Shown piece by piece: positions 35,709 through 44,568 of a stretch of 54,475 nt of DNA; the first letter of the stretch is position 1; each line of letters starts with the position of its first letter. Origin of the DNA: DATJSN01 sp035504095 (lineage in GTDB: Bacteria > Planctomycetota > Phycisphaerae > WQYP01); assembly GCA_035504095.1 (NCBI GenBank), contig DATJSN010000021.1, positions 1-54,475 on the forward strand. Direction: 5' to 3'. The position numbers were made by a program, and so were the translations under genes. The notes beneath the pieces are model-generated. The model did no database searches, was not told the origin of the DNA, and worked only from the letters and a program-made list of their open reading frames with translations.

Positions 35709-38700
35709 TTATTGTGCAGGCAGATTGTTGAGATCATTCTGGGCGGCAGGGTCTCCTGATTGTGCGGCTTTGTTCAGCCAAATTTTAGCCTCTGAGGCAT
35801 CCTTTGGCACGCCTTCGCCGTTTTCATAAAGCTTACTAATATCATACATGGCTCTGAAATTACCCAGGGCCGCTGCTTCCTGGAACCAAACCATGGCCTG
35901 ATGGTAATCCTGGGGAACCATGTGACCGTGGGTGTAAGCGACGCCAATATTTGTCATAGCCTGAGAATTACCTAGAGCCGCGGCTTTCTGCCACAAGCTA
36001 AAAGCTTGTTTGTAATCCTGGGGTACTCCTCTGCCATTGACGTAAAGTAAGCCGATGTTAAGCATCGCGTTTGCGTTTCCTGCCGCAGCGGCTTTTTGAA
36101 ACCAGATCACAGCCTGATGGTAATCCTGGGGCACCATGCGGCCCTGATTGTAAGCCACGCCAATATTGTTCATTGCCTCAGAATTGCCCAAAGCAGCCGC
36201 TTTTTGCCACCAGGCAAAAGCCTGTTGGTAATTCTGGGATATACCTTTGCCGTTGACGTAAAGCAGGCCGAGATAAAGCATGGCGGTTGCATTTCCCGCC
36301 GCCGCGGCTTTTTGCCAATAGATAAAAGCCTGTTGATAATTTTTCTGACGGACAGCCTGGAGTCCAAGTTGTAAGTCGCTGTTGTCGGAGGCCGTGGGTT
36401 GTGTGGCGGCGGTAGATAGGGCAGCTAGAGCCCTGGCCACGGTCTGTTGAATACCATTATCCCACAAATCGCGCCCGACAATTTTGCTATCCGCGCCGAT
36501 GACGAATATCGCCGGAATTCCATGGCAGTTGTAATCGTCGGTAATATTTTGCTTATCGATGTCACCCACGCCGGCCTGAATCCAACAAAGATTTTTGACT
36601 TTCACATATTTTCTGGCGTTGTTGAGGTCCATATCAAGGGAAATGGAAATCATCACGAAGTTTTTATTCCCGCCATATTTGGAATAAACCTGCTGTAGGT
36701 AAGGCATTTCCATCAGGCACGGCCCACACCAAGTAGCCCAGAAATCAAGCAATACGACTTTGCCCTTCAGATCGGATAATTTTACAACATGGCCGTCGAG
36801 CGTCTGAAGTGTAAAGGGCGGAGCCGCATCGCCAGCGTGCAGATCGTTATAAGGAATAACCGACAGCGTTCCCAAGTCCAGGGGCTTATCGGTGTAACCA
36901 CCAGGTATTGGGACAATGGTGATCGATTTTTCGATTGTGCCAATGGGATTGGGCATGCCGTTCCATGTCGCCGCTGCGTCACCATAAATCTCATAATTTA
37001 AGAAATAATTTCCTGGCGGCACATTGGCAAAACGAAACAAACCATCATTTTGCATTTGACCACTAACAAAAGTTAATTCGCTAAGCTGGTACGCCCGGCC
37101 CGCGAGAGTTTCCAGCCATGCGTTCATCCATGCCTGCTTTTGAGTTGAAGTAAGGGTGAACCAGTTATCCGGGTAGGGAATAGGCGGCTGCTGCAATTCC
37201 AGACTAATGTGGGAATTATCCGCCACCATTTCAGAATGATGCGCGCCCGGCGACCAGGCCAATTTGCCGATCACGGGCCGGCCCGTGGTACCAATATCGA
37301 CGTGGGCGGTTTTGCCCGGGTCTAAGAAGATCAACTTATTTTCTTCCGGCTCGGCATCCTCCGGCGAAGTGTAAACATAAATCATAACATCAATTCTGCC
37401 GCTGGGGACTTTTTGCAAAATATAATGACCATTCTTGTCGATGGTTGCCTGAGCCAATATGCCAAAGTAGGGGAATTCACTTCTTACCTGATCCCCCCAG
37501 ACTTCACGCAAAGCTTTTACATAAGCATTCCTGTTTGGATTTAAACCACTGCGTGCCGTCCCTTCTATCGTGCTCCAGGGAGTTATCCTGATCGCGGATG
37601 ATGCCACAAACTGATCCGCGAGAACTACGGCGTAACCTGAATTATCCGTAACAAACAGGAGATAATTTTCAGTTTGAGCAGGAAAGGAAAATTTTCCATC
37701 CGCATCAGTCACACACATGGGTGGAATTTGATAGGAATTGACTGAATTAGGCACACCATTGATAAGATCAAAATTTAAAGAGTCTTTATAAGCAAGGTAG
37801 ACATCCGCACCCGCCAATGGTTTACCGTTGGGTGATAAAACTACACCAACTGGCCGGGCAAGATGAATCGGCAATTTAGCGGTTGAAGGAGAAGAATATT
37901 GGTTCATTGGATAAACAAGCACAGTTCCCATGTTGTAGGGCTGATCAGGATGCCCGCTGAGTGCCTTGGGCACGGTAATTATTTTATAGAGTTGGGCATA
38001 TTCTCTGAGAATTGGAGCAGATAAGCTCTTGGGATCGAAAGAAGCATAGATGAGAAAATATGCTCCCGGCGGCACATGATCAAAACGAAATGAGCCGTCT
38101 TTTTGTATTTGGCCTTGAATATAACGGAATGCGGCAAGCTGGCAGGCACGTCCCTGGGGACTTTGCCACCATGCGGCTTTCCATGCGGCTTGTTGTGTTG
38201 CAGTAAGATCAAACCAGTTGTTCGGATAGGGCATGGAGGACGACGAAGGGAAATTCAATACAAGAATATAATGGCTGGTCAAATCGGGGGACCGCCTGGT
38301 TTCCGGCGGACAGGCGAATTTGCCGATGACCGACCGGCCGGTAGTGCCGATGTCGGCATGGCCGGTTTTACCGGGGCCAAGAAATAGTGTGGTGTTCTCA
38401 ATGGCTTCATTGGGTAAGAAAGGTATCATTGTGTCTGATGGCGCCGACGATCGTGTAGCGCAGAATGAAACACTCACTTCGCCGCTGGGAACCTGATTTA
38501 AAATATAGTGACCGTTTTTATCAATGGGCGCTTTGTCTTCAATGGCCGCAAAGTGAAATTTGTGTATTAACTGATCCGGATCGACCAAATAAAACTTAAT
38601 ATGCTGGGCGATTACATATGGGTTAGTTTCTGTTTTAGCATCCACGCGGACGGTTCCCTCCAGTGTGCTCCAGGGCGTTAATTTGATGGCTGAAGATTTT

Positions 38701-39095
38701 ACGAATTGATCCGAAGTGACTTCGGCGTAACCTGAATTGTGATATACAATCAGCAAATAAATCTGTGTTTGAGCGGGAAAAGAAAATTTGCCGTCGACGT
38801 TGGTCACAAGCTCCGGCACCTTTGTCGAATGTGAATCAGGCGAACCATTAACCAATGTAAAATGGCTATTTTGATAGATGAGATAAATATCTGCCCCCGC
38901 CAGTGGTTTGCCGTCCGGCGATAAGATTACGCCGGCAGGTTGAGGAAATGAACCAGCCGGTGGTGCGGCTGGATCGGCAAAAGACGGGCAAGTGCTAATG
39001 GCCACCAGCAACAGAACCAAAGTCAAATAGAAGCGGATCTGGAAATGGGTTAATAATTCTCTAGTTATAACAATCACAAGAAGTGATTTTAACAC
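35709..39095 (-). CDS. Exported fusion of repeat domains, TlpA-like thioredoxin and Sel1 repeats
   Basis: A 1128-residue exported protein from a GTG start. After the signal peptide come two similar ~370-residue halves. Each opens with a carboxypeptidase-regulatory-like segment (GVILSPDGKPLAGADIYLIY or GVVLSPNGKPLAGADVYLAY) and contains ITPWSTIEGT and KTAHVDIGTTGRPVIGK. About residues 750-890 are a TlpA/ResA-like redox domain with DFWATWCGPCLMEMPYLQQV (active site WCGPC) and a cis-Pro region HGIPAIFVIG. The C-terminus has about five Sel1/TPR repeats (AFAWWQKAAALGNSEAMNNI and relatives). It is probably periplasmic and may reduce or isomerise thiols in proteins bound by the Sel1 part. This domain combination is unfamiliar to me. 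Confidence 0.85.
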   Translation of the reverse strand: MLKSLLVIVITRELLTHFQIRFYLTLVLLLVAISTCPSFADPAAPPAGSFPQPAGVILSPDGKPLAGADIYLIYQNSHFTLVNGSPDSHSTKVPELVTNVDGKFSFPAQTQIYLLIVYHNSGYAEVTSDQFVKSSAIKLTPWSTLEGTVRVDAKTETNPYVIAQHIKFYLVDPDQLIHKFHFAAIEDKAPIDKNGHYILNQVPSGEVSVSFCATRSSAPSDTMIPFLPNEAIENTTLFLGPGKTGHADIGTTGRSVIGKFACPPETRRSPDLTSHYILVLNFPSSSSMPYPNNWFDLTATQQAAWKAAWWQSPQGRACQLAAFRYIQGQIQKDGSFRFDHVPPGAYFLIYASFDPKSLSAPILREYAQLYKIITVPKALSGHPDQPYNMGTVLVYPMNQYSSPSTAKLPIHLARPVGVVLSPNGKPLAGADVYLAYKDSLNFDLINGVPNSVNSYQIPPMCVTDADGKFSFPAQTENYLLFVTDNSGYAVVLADQFVASSAIRITPWSTIEGTARSGLNPNRNAYVKALREVWGDQVRSEFPYFGILAQATIDKNGHYILQKVPSGRIDVMIYVYTSPEDAEPEENKLIFLDPGKTAHVDIGTTGRPVIGKLAWSPGAHHSEMVADNSHISLELQQPPIPYPDNWFTLTSTQKQAWMNAWLETLAGRAYQLSELTFVSGQMQNDGLFRFANVPPGNYFLNYEIYGDAAATWNGMPNPIGTIEKSITIVPIPGGYTDKPLDLGTLSVIPYNDLHAGDAAPPFTLQTLDGHVVKLSDLKGKVVLLDFWATWCGPCLMEMPYLQQVYSKYGGNKNFVMISISLDMDLNNARKYVKVKNLCWIQAGVGDIDKQNITDDYNCHGIPAIFVIGADSKIVGRDLWDNGIQQTVARALAALSTAATQPTASDNSDLQLGLQAVRQKNYQQAFIYWQKAAAAGNATAMLYLGLLYVNGKGISQNYQQAFAWWQKAAALGNSEAMNNIGVAYNQGRMVPQDYHQAVIWFQKAAAAGNANAMLNIGLLYVNGRGVPQDYKQAFSLWQKAAALGNSQAMTNIGVAYTHGHMVPQDYHQAMVWFQEAAALGNFRAMYDISKLYENGEGVPKDASEAKIWLNKAAQSGDPAAQNDLNNLPAQ

Positions 39096-39141
39096 TCAGA
39101 AGGTAAATTTTGTCAATAAATTCCGACAACCAAAGGAAAGT

Positions 39142-40257
39142 CTACCGTCCTGCCTTCGCCGGTACTTTCGCCCCCGCGTGTTCGGGTGCGGCGGCTTTGC
39201 CTTCAGATTTGGCCGCTGGTTTTTCGGCAGCGGGTTTCGCTGTCTCGGGTGGCGGCATGCGCCGGGCGAGAATTTTCTGATGAATTTCTTTGGCCGCGTC
39301 GGGATTGTCCTTGAGGAATTGCCGGGCCTGCTCGCGGCCCTGGCCCAGACGCAAAGAACCATAATTAAACCAGGCGCCGCTTTTATCCACGACGGTGTCG
39401 GTTACGGCCAGGTCTAATAGATCCCCCTCATAACTGATGCCGGAATCAAACAGAATGTCGAACTCCGCCTCGCGGAATGGCGGCGCGATTTTGTTTTTGA
39501 CCACCTTGGCCCGCACGCGATTACCGATGGACATTTCTCCTTCCTTGATGGTGTTGATCCGGCGAATGTCAATGCGGACGGAACTGTAGAACTTAAGCGC
39601 CCGTCCGCCGGTGGTGGTTTCCGGGTTACCGAACATGACGCCGATTTTTTCACGGATCTGATTGATAAAGATGACCAGGGATTTGCTTTTGGCGACTGCA
39701 CCGGTGAGTTTGCGCATGGCCTGACTCATCAGGCGGGCCTGCATGCCCATGGAGGGGTCGCCCATTTCACCTTCGATTTCCGCTTTGGGAATCAGCGCCG
39801 CCACCGAATCGATCACGATCACATCGACGGCGTTGCTGCGCACCAGCATCTCGACGATTTCCAGCGCCTGTTCGCCGGTGTCCGGCTGGCTGACCAGCAG
39901 GTTTTGCAAACTCACGCCCAACCGTTTGGCCCATGATGGGTCCAGCGCGTGTTCGGCGTCGACAAACGCCGCCACACCGCCGTTTTTCTGCGCCTGGGCG
40001 ATAATGTGCAGACAAAGGGTGGTTTTTCCGGAGGACTCCGGGCCGAAGACTTCGACGATTCGGCCGCGTGGAACCCCTTTGCCGCCCAGCGCGATGTCAA
40101 GGCCCAGCGAGCCGGTGGAAACGCCTTCAATAGCCAATGGATTGGCGCCGTCGAGGGTCATAATGGAGCCTTTGCCATAAGATTTTTCGATCTGGGAAAG
40201 CGCACGTTCGAGGGCCTGATCGCGTGCCGTTGTCGGGGCGCCATTTTCCTTGGTCAT
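39142..40257 (-). CDS. recA: Recombinase RecA
   Basis: A 371-residue RecA with Walker A GPESSGKT (residues 72-79), the DNA-pairing loop region and MSQAMRKLTG, NQIREKIGVMFGNPETTTGG, and the C-terminal domain. It ends in an Ala/Lys/Pro-rich tail of about 40 residues that is longer than in E. coli. It catalyses strand exchange and triggers SOS cleavage of LexA-type repressors. An AGAGGCTCT motif lies 20 bases upstream of the ATG. I saw no obvious SOS box. Confidence 0.98.
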   Translation of the reverse strand: MTKENGAPTTARDQALERALSQIEKSYGKGSIMTLDGANPLAIEGVSTGSLGLDIALGGKGVPRGRIVEVFGPESSGKTTLCLHIIAQAQKNGGVAAFVDAEHALDPSWAKRLGVSLQNLLVSQPDTGEQALEIVEMLVRSNAVDVIVIDSVAALIPKAEIEGEMGDPSMGMQARLMSQAMRKLTGAVAKSKSLVIFINQIREKIGVMFGNPETTTGGRALKFYSSVRIDIRRINTIKEGEMSIGNRVRAKVVKNKIAPPFREAEFDILFDSGISYEGDLLDLAVTDTVVDKSGAWFNYGSLRLGQGREQARQFLKDNPDAAKEIHQKILARRMPPPETAKPAAEKPAAKSEGKAAAPEHAGAKVPAKAGR

Positions 40258-40273
40258 GAGAATCTCGCTTCTG

Positions 40274-40286
40274 TAAGAGCCTCTAA
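40274..40286 (-). promoter_or_regulatory. AGAGGCTCT motif, site 5 (recA leader)
   Basis: TTAGAGGCTCTTA on the minus strand, 16 bases before the recA ATG. It is an odd-length near-palindrome, the best match to the motif consensus together with site 2. Confidence 0.4.
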
Positions 40287-40350
40287 ATGTCCGCTGAGCA
40301 TCATACCTAACGGATAGCTAACGTCAAGCGTTTTGAAATGGATAATTGGT

Positions 40351-40653
40351 TCAGGGCGAGTCAGATTCGTCCGAAGCGTCGCTGAGTTGTTTTGTCCGGT
40401 CGGAGTTTGATGAGAGTGGTTTTGCCGGTTTCTGCTGAAGTTGGTTTTCACCGGAGGCGTTCTCATCATCCCCACCTTGTTTGATGCCCTTTTTGAATTC
40501 CGCCGCGCTTCGTCCCAGATTGCGCGCAATACCCGGCAATCGGCTGCCAAACAGCAACAACACCGCAATAAGAATGATTATGCCGGTTGGACCTTCAAAC
40601 ATATTCCAGAAGGCCCCAAGCGTGACCAGATGGGTGGAATCGATGCCGATCAT
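40351..40653 (-). CDS. TatA/TatE-like twin-arginine translocase subunit
   Basis: A 100-residue protein if started at the ATG at 40653: one hydrophobic helix (GPTGIIILIAVLLLFGSRLPG), then the amphipathic GIARNLGRSAAEFKKGIKQG typical of TatA, and an acidic, Gln/Ser-rich tail. TatA forms the pore part of the Tat export machine, which moves folded proteins. An upstream ATG at 40701 would add 16 residues but has no ribosome binding site near. No tatC is in the window. Confidence 0.85.
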   Translation of the reverse strand: MIGIDSTHLVTLGAFWNMFEGPTGIIILIAVLLLFGSRLPGIARNLGRSAAEFKKGIKQGGDDENASGENQLQQKPAKPLSSNSDRTKQLSDASDESDSP

Positions 40654-40860
40654 TGCCAAAACCGCCTTTAGATGCCCGACGGGACAAGAACTAAAGGCCA
40701 TGATACGACTTTGAATAGGGCAATGTAAAGGAATGTTGATATGCGATTTTGAACTGCGAAATTAATCATGAAATGCACCTATCGACATTGCCCCTCGACT
40801 ATGCTTGGGGCAGGCCCTTCGACATTGTTCCGGGTGGACGAAAAGCTCAAAAGAGGCGCT

Positions 40861-43482
40861 TTACTCCACTAATTCGCCTTCAACGACTGGCGCGCCGGCT
40901 TTAAAGGTAAAGCGCTGATGACGGTCGGAATCGATCTGAATGGTCGAGCCTTCCGGCAATTCGCCGGCGAGGATTTTCTCCGCCAGTGGATTTTCAATTT
41001 GCTGTTGTATCACGCGCTTCAGCGGCCGCGCGCCAAAGGTCACGTCGTAACCCTGTTCGCCAAGTTCTTTTTTGGCCTTATCGGTGAGCGTGAGGTTGTA
41101 GCCACGGGTTTTGAGCCGTTTTTCGAGCTGCGCAAGCTGAATCTCCACAATTTTGCTGATCTGCTCTTTTTGCAGCGTGTGGAAAATGACGATTTCGTCC
41201 ACGCGGTTAAGAAATTCCGGCCGGAAATGCTGGCGCAACAGGTCGCGCACACGGGCTTCGATTTCCCAGTCGGCGCCTGCATGTGAAGTAAGTTCCTGAA
41301 TGACCTGTGAGCCAATGTTGCTGGTCATGACGATGAGCGTATTTTTAAAATCCACCGTTCGGCCCTGGCCATCAGTGAGCCGCCCATCGTCAAGTACCTG
41401 CAACAGTACATTGAATACATCGCGATGCGCCTTTTCAATTTCATCGAACAGGATCACGCAATAAGGACGCCTGCGGACGGCTTCGGTCAAGACGCCGCCT
41501 TCTTCATAGCCGACGTAGCCGGGCGGTGCGCCGATGAGCCGCGCGACGGAATGTTGCTCCATGAATTCGGACATATCGATGCGGATCATGGCGTCTTCGG
41601 AATCAAAGAGAAATTCCGCCAGTGCTTTGCATAGTTCGGTTTTGCCCACGCCTGTTGGGCCTAAGAACATAAAGCTGCCGATGGGCCGACGCGGATCGCC
41701 GAGTCCGGCGCGATTGCGCCGCACGGCGTTGCTGACGGCCTTGACGGCTTCGTCCTGTCCGACGACGCGTTTCTGAAGGAAGCTTTCCATTCTCTTGAGT
41801 CGTTCGCGGTCGCCTTCGAGCATGCGGGTCACCGGAATGCCGGTCCACTTGGCGACGACTTCGGCGATCTCTTCGGGCGTGACTTCCTCACGCACCAGCG
41901 ATTGGCCGGATTTGATGATCGCATCGAGCTTGGCCTGCTTTTGCTTTAGATCAGCTTCAAGTTGCCGCAGATCGCCATAGCGGAGGCGCGCGGCCTCTTC
42001 GAGTTTGCCCTGGCGCTGGGCGTCTTCAAGCTGGGTCTGAGTCTGCTGGATTTTTTCCCGGATGGCTTTAATGCCGCGCAATATGCCGGATTCCTCTTCC
42101 CATTTGGCGCTCAAACCGGCGTTTTTTTCCTTTAGTTCGGCGAGTTGGCGTTCGATTTTTTCCAACCGCTGGCGGGAAGGCTCATCCTTTTCTTTTTTCA
42201 GAGCTTCGCGCTCGATTTCCAGTTGCATCATGCGGCGGCGCAGGTCGTCGAGTTCCGCAGGCACTGAATCATTTTCGATGCGCAAACGGCTGGCGGCTTC
42301 ATCGACAAGATCGATGGCTTTGTCCGGCAGAAATCGATCAGTGATGTAGCGCTGGCTCAGCGTGGCCGCGGCCACGAGTGCGGAATCCTGAATGCGCACG
42401 CCATGATGGGTTTCATAACGCGGTTTAAGGCCGCGCAAAATGGTGATCGTGTCTTCCACGGAAGGCGGATTAACCATGATGGGCTGAAAGCGGCGTTCGA
42501 GCGCCGGGTCTTTTTCGATGTACTTGCGGTATTCGTCCAACGTGGTGGCGCCGATGCAGCGCAATTCGCCGCGGGCCAGCGCGGGTTTGAGCAGGTTGGA
42601 GGCATCCATGCTTCCTTCAGCTCGGCCGGCGCCCACGACATTGTGCAGTTCGTCGATAAACAAAATCACGCCGCCGGCGGATTGTTCGACTTCTTTGAGA
42701 ACGGCCTTGAGCCGGTCTTCAAATTCGCCGCGATACTTGGCGCCCGCGACCAGAGCGCCCATGTCCAAGGCGATGAGTTTTTTATTTTTAAGGCCTTCGG
42801 GCACGTCGCCGGAAAGTATTCTCTGTGCCAAACCCTCGACGATAGCGGTTTTGCCCACACCCGGTTCGCCGATGAGGACGGGATTATTTTTGGTGCGCCG
42901 GCTGAGAACCTGCATGCAGCGGCGGATTTCTTCATCGCGGCCAATGACCGGATCAAGCTTGCCCTGCCGCGCGGCTTCAACCAGGTCGCGGCCATAGCGC
43001 TGCAGGGCCTGGTATTTATCTTCCGGATTTACGTCGGTGACGCGAGCGCTGCCGCGAACGTGTTTGAGCGCGCCAAGAATTTTATCGCGAGTCACGCCCA
43101 GGGTGCTTAGGGCGTCTTTGGCGGTCGAGTTGGTAACGGCCAGGCCGAGCAGAAGATGTTCGGTGGAAATATATTCATCCTTGAGCCGGTCGGCTTCTTT
43201 CTGGGCAGCGGCGAGGACTTCGCTTAAATCGCGCGAAATACCAAGCTGCGCGCCGCCGGAAACCGAGGGCAGACGATTGAGTTCGGCATCGACAATGTCA
43301 GCGAGGCGATTAGGGTCAACGCCTAAGCGGATGAGTAACGGGATAACCACGCCTTGCTGGTCGCTCAGCAATGCTGCCAGCAAATGCAGGGAATTTACTT
43401 CGCTGTGATGTTTTTGGGCGGCCAGACTCTGAGCGCCGGTGATGGCTTCCTGAGCCTTGATTGTAAGTTTATCCATTCGCAT
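40861..43482 (-). CDS. clpB: ClpB disaggregase
   Basis: An 873-residue Hsp100 ATPase. Order: two Clp N-repeats (about 1-150); AAA1 with Walker A GEPGVGKT and Walker B FIDELHNVVG; a coiled-coil middle domain (about 410-530, rich in Glu, Lys, Arg, Gln); AAA2 with Walker A GPTGVGKT, LFDEIEKAHRDVFNVLLQVL and the GYVGYEEGG pore loop; and the C-terminal D2-small domain. It rescues aggregated proteins with DnaK/DnaJ/GrpE. GGAGG is well placed before ATG 43482. The middle domain marks it as ClpB rather than ClpC or ClpA. Confidence 0.96.
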   Translation of the reverse strand: MRMDKLTIKAQEAITGAQSLAAQKHHSEVNSLHLLAALLSDQQGVVIPLLIRLGVDPNRLADIVDAELNRLPSVSGGAQLGISRDLSEVLAAAQKEADRLKDEYISTEHLLLGLAVTNSTAKDALSTLGVTRDKILGALKHVRGSARVTDVNPEDKYQALQRYGRDLVEAARQGKLDPVIGRDEEIRRCMQVLSRRTKNNPVLIGEPGVGKTAIVEGLAQRILSGDVPEGLKNKKLIALDMGALVAGAKYRGEFEDRLKAVLKEVEQSAGGVILFIDELHNVVGAGRAEGSMDASNLLKPALARGELRCIGATTLDEYRKYIEKDPALERRFQPIMVNPPSVEDTITILRGLKPRYETHHGVRIQDSALVAAATLSQRYITDRFLPDKAIDLVDEAASRLRIENDSVPAELDDLRRRMMQLEIEREALKKEKDEPSRQRLEKIERQLAELKEKNAGLSAKWEEESGILRGIKAIREKIQQTQTQLEDAQRQGKLEEAARLRYGDLRQLEADLKQKQAKLDAIIKSGQSLVREEVTPEEIAEVVAKWTGIPVTRMLEGDRERLKRMESFLQKRVVGQDEAVKAVSNAVRRNRAGLGDPRRPIGSFMFLGPTGVGKTELCKALAEFLFDSEDAMIRIDMSEFMEQHSVARLIGAPPGYVGYEEGGVLTEAVRRRPYCVILFDEIEKAHRDVFNVLLQVLDDGRLTDGQGRTVDFKNTLIVMTSNIGSQVIQELTSHAGADWEIEARVRDLLRQHFRPEFLNRVDEIVIFHTLQKEQISKIVEIQLAQLEKRLKTRGYNLTLTDKAKKELGEQGYDVTFGARPLKRVIQQQIENPLAEKILAGELPEGSTIQIDSDRHQRFTFKAGAPVVEGELVE

Positions 43483-43594
43483 TTCTTAACCTCCACCAGG
43501 GCATTCCAGCGCCGGGTGTTTTCAGATATGCGCTTAAATAACAAACGGCGTACCAGCAAAAGTAAAGTAAAAAACGGCGGAAAACGCGACTATT

Positions 43595-43631
43595 TAAATA
43601 TTTAACAAAAGAGACCCGTGCCAAAATGGCA
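43595..43631 (-). promoter_or_regulatory. Possible clpB promoter with palindrome
   Basis: On the minus strand TTGGCA (43619-43624), 18 bases, then TATTTA (43595-43600) resembles a sigma-70 type promoter about 115 bp upstream of clpB. The palindrome TGCCAAAATGGCA (43619-43631) overlaps the -35. It is not the CIRCE element of HrcA-controlled heat shock genes. The evidence is weak. Confidence 0.3.
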
Positions 43632-43720
43632 GACAAAAAGGAGTCATTTACTACCAAAACGCCAGTCATGAAGATCGCGAAGAGCGATCCGAAAAGATTT
43701 CAGTCTGGTTAGTTTAAGGG

Positions 43721-44128
43721 TCATCTCTTGCGACTGAGGCGCCAGAACTCTGTTGGTGTGACTATGCTGATTCCACAACGCATTGCCGGAGGAAAATCCT
43801 TCACATTTCCCGTTACCAGAAAATCGGCTTTGGAACCAACTGCGGCCTGGAGCAGAAACAAATCGTCAGGATCGGGAAGTTGGACGTTTAAGAGTACCGG
43901 CAGCGCAAATTCGCCATCCAGTTCCAATTGACGCAAAATGTCATTCACCAGCGACTGGTCGAGGTGTAGTTTTTTCCTGGAACAGACCTCTCGATATTCA
44001 TTGAATATTTCGGGAGACAGGCACAAACGAATGCCGCCGGTGAGGCACTCTTTGAGAATTTTCGCCGGCGGACCATCCGGAGAAAGCAGCGCCGAAATCA
44101 GGACATTGGTATCAAGAACAATTTTCAA
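43721..44128 (-). CDS. PIN-domain toxin
   Basis: A 135-residue PIN-domain protein of the type paired with Phd-like antitoxins (COG1569-like). The four-acid core is visible: Asp6 in VLDTNVLISALL, Glu in FNEYREV, Asp in LPDPDDLFLLQAA, and TGNVKDF near the end. PIN toxins are Mg-dependent RNases that commonly cut tRNA or mRNA. It overlaps the upstream antitoxin gene by four bases (ATGA). It appears intact. Convergent or nearby genes give no further clue. Confidence 0.88.
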   Translation of the reverse strand: MKIVLDTNVLISALLSPDGPPAKILKECLTGGIRLCLSPEIFNEYREVCSRKKLHLDQSLVNDILRQLELDGEFALPVLLNVQLPDPDDLFLLQAAVGSKADFLVTGNVKDFPPAMRCGISIVTPTEFWRLSRKR

Positions 44129-44412
44129 CGCCGCCGTCCCCGACGGACGGATTTGACCAATGTTTGAATTTCATCGGCGGGGATTTTATCCAAGTGGCGT
44201 TTTTGCGCGCGGGTGTGCAGGCCCGCCAGGGCACGTAGCGCCTTTTCTCGGCGGAGGGTTTCGAGCGTCTGTACCAGTGAACCATCATCGGTGGGAGAGA
44301 TCACGGCTTTGGGCTTTCCACTGACAGTAATGACAATCTGACCTTCCGCGGGCAGAGATTTAAGCAGAGTCGCGGAATTGGAACGAAATTCCCGTATGCT
44401 GACAAAGCGCAT
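44125..44412 (-). CDS. Phd/YefM-family antitoxin
   Basis: A 95-residue antitoxin with the N-terminal DNA-binding and dimer domain MRFVSIREFRSNSATLLKSL, then the GQIVITVSGKPKAVISPTD strand motif typical of Phd/YefM. A basic helical C-terminus is suited to hold the PIN toxin. The ATG at 44412 is chosen over that at 44448 because GGAGG lies nine bases upstream. The earlier start would translate through the operator-like sequence at 44428-44448. It probably represses its own operon together with the toxin. Confidence 0.85.
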   Translation of the reverse strand: MRFVSIREFRSNSATLLKSLPAEGQIVITVSGKPKAVISPTDDGSLVQTLETLRREKALRALAGLHTRAQKRHLDKIPADEIQTLVKSVRRGRRR

Positions 44413-44427
44413 TGGCAGACCTCCAAA

Positions 44428-44448
44428 GTGGTATACAATAGTGTACAC
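44428..44448. promoter_or_regulatory. Imperfect palindrome, likely operator of the TA pair
   Basis: GTGGTATAC and GTGTACAC half-sites face each other around CAATA, 16-36 bases before the antitoxin start. Phd-type antitoxins bind such palindromes to repress their own genes. The half-sites match only partly, so this is tentative. Confidence 0.4.
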
Positions 44449-44523
44449 AATCGGGATTCACCAATCAATATCGCGCCTCGCGATTTATTGGATGCAGGCG
44501 TCGAAATTCAACGCCTCAAGTGC

Positions 44524-44529
44524 TAAAAT
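44524..44529 (+). promoter_or_regulatory. Possible ssrA -10 element
   Basis: TAAAAT lies 40 bases before the mature 5' end of tmRNA. A palindrome GGCCTTTTAAAGGCC (44546-44560) sits between them, probably in the 5' leader removed during processing. No clear -35 is seen. Confidence 0.3.
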
Positions 44530-44568
44530 GAACACGCTCTTTGATGGCCTTTTAAAGGCCTCATGAAA

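Noticed and set aside
39096..39362. Short minus-strand frame overlapping the end of recA
   Set aside because: Out-of-frame shadow of the recA tail.
42403..43110. 235-codon plus-strand open frame opposite clpB
   Set aside because: Antisense of a highly conserved gene in a G/C-rich stretch; no motif.
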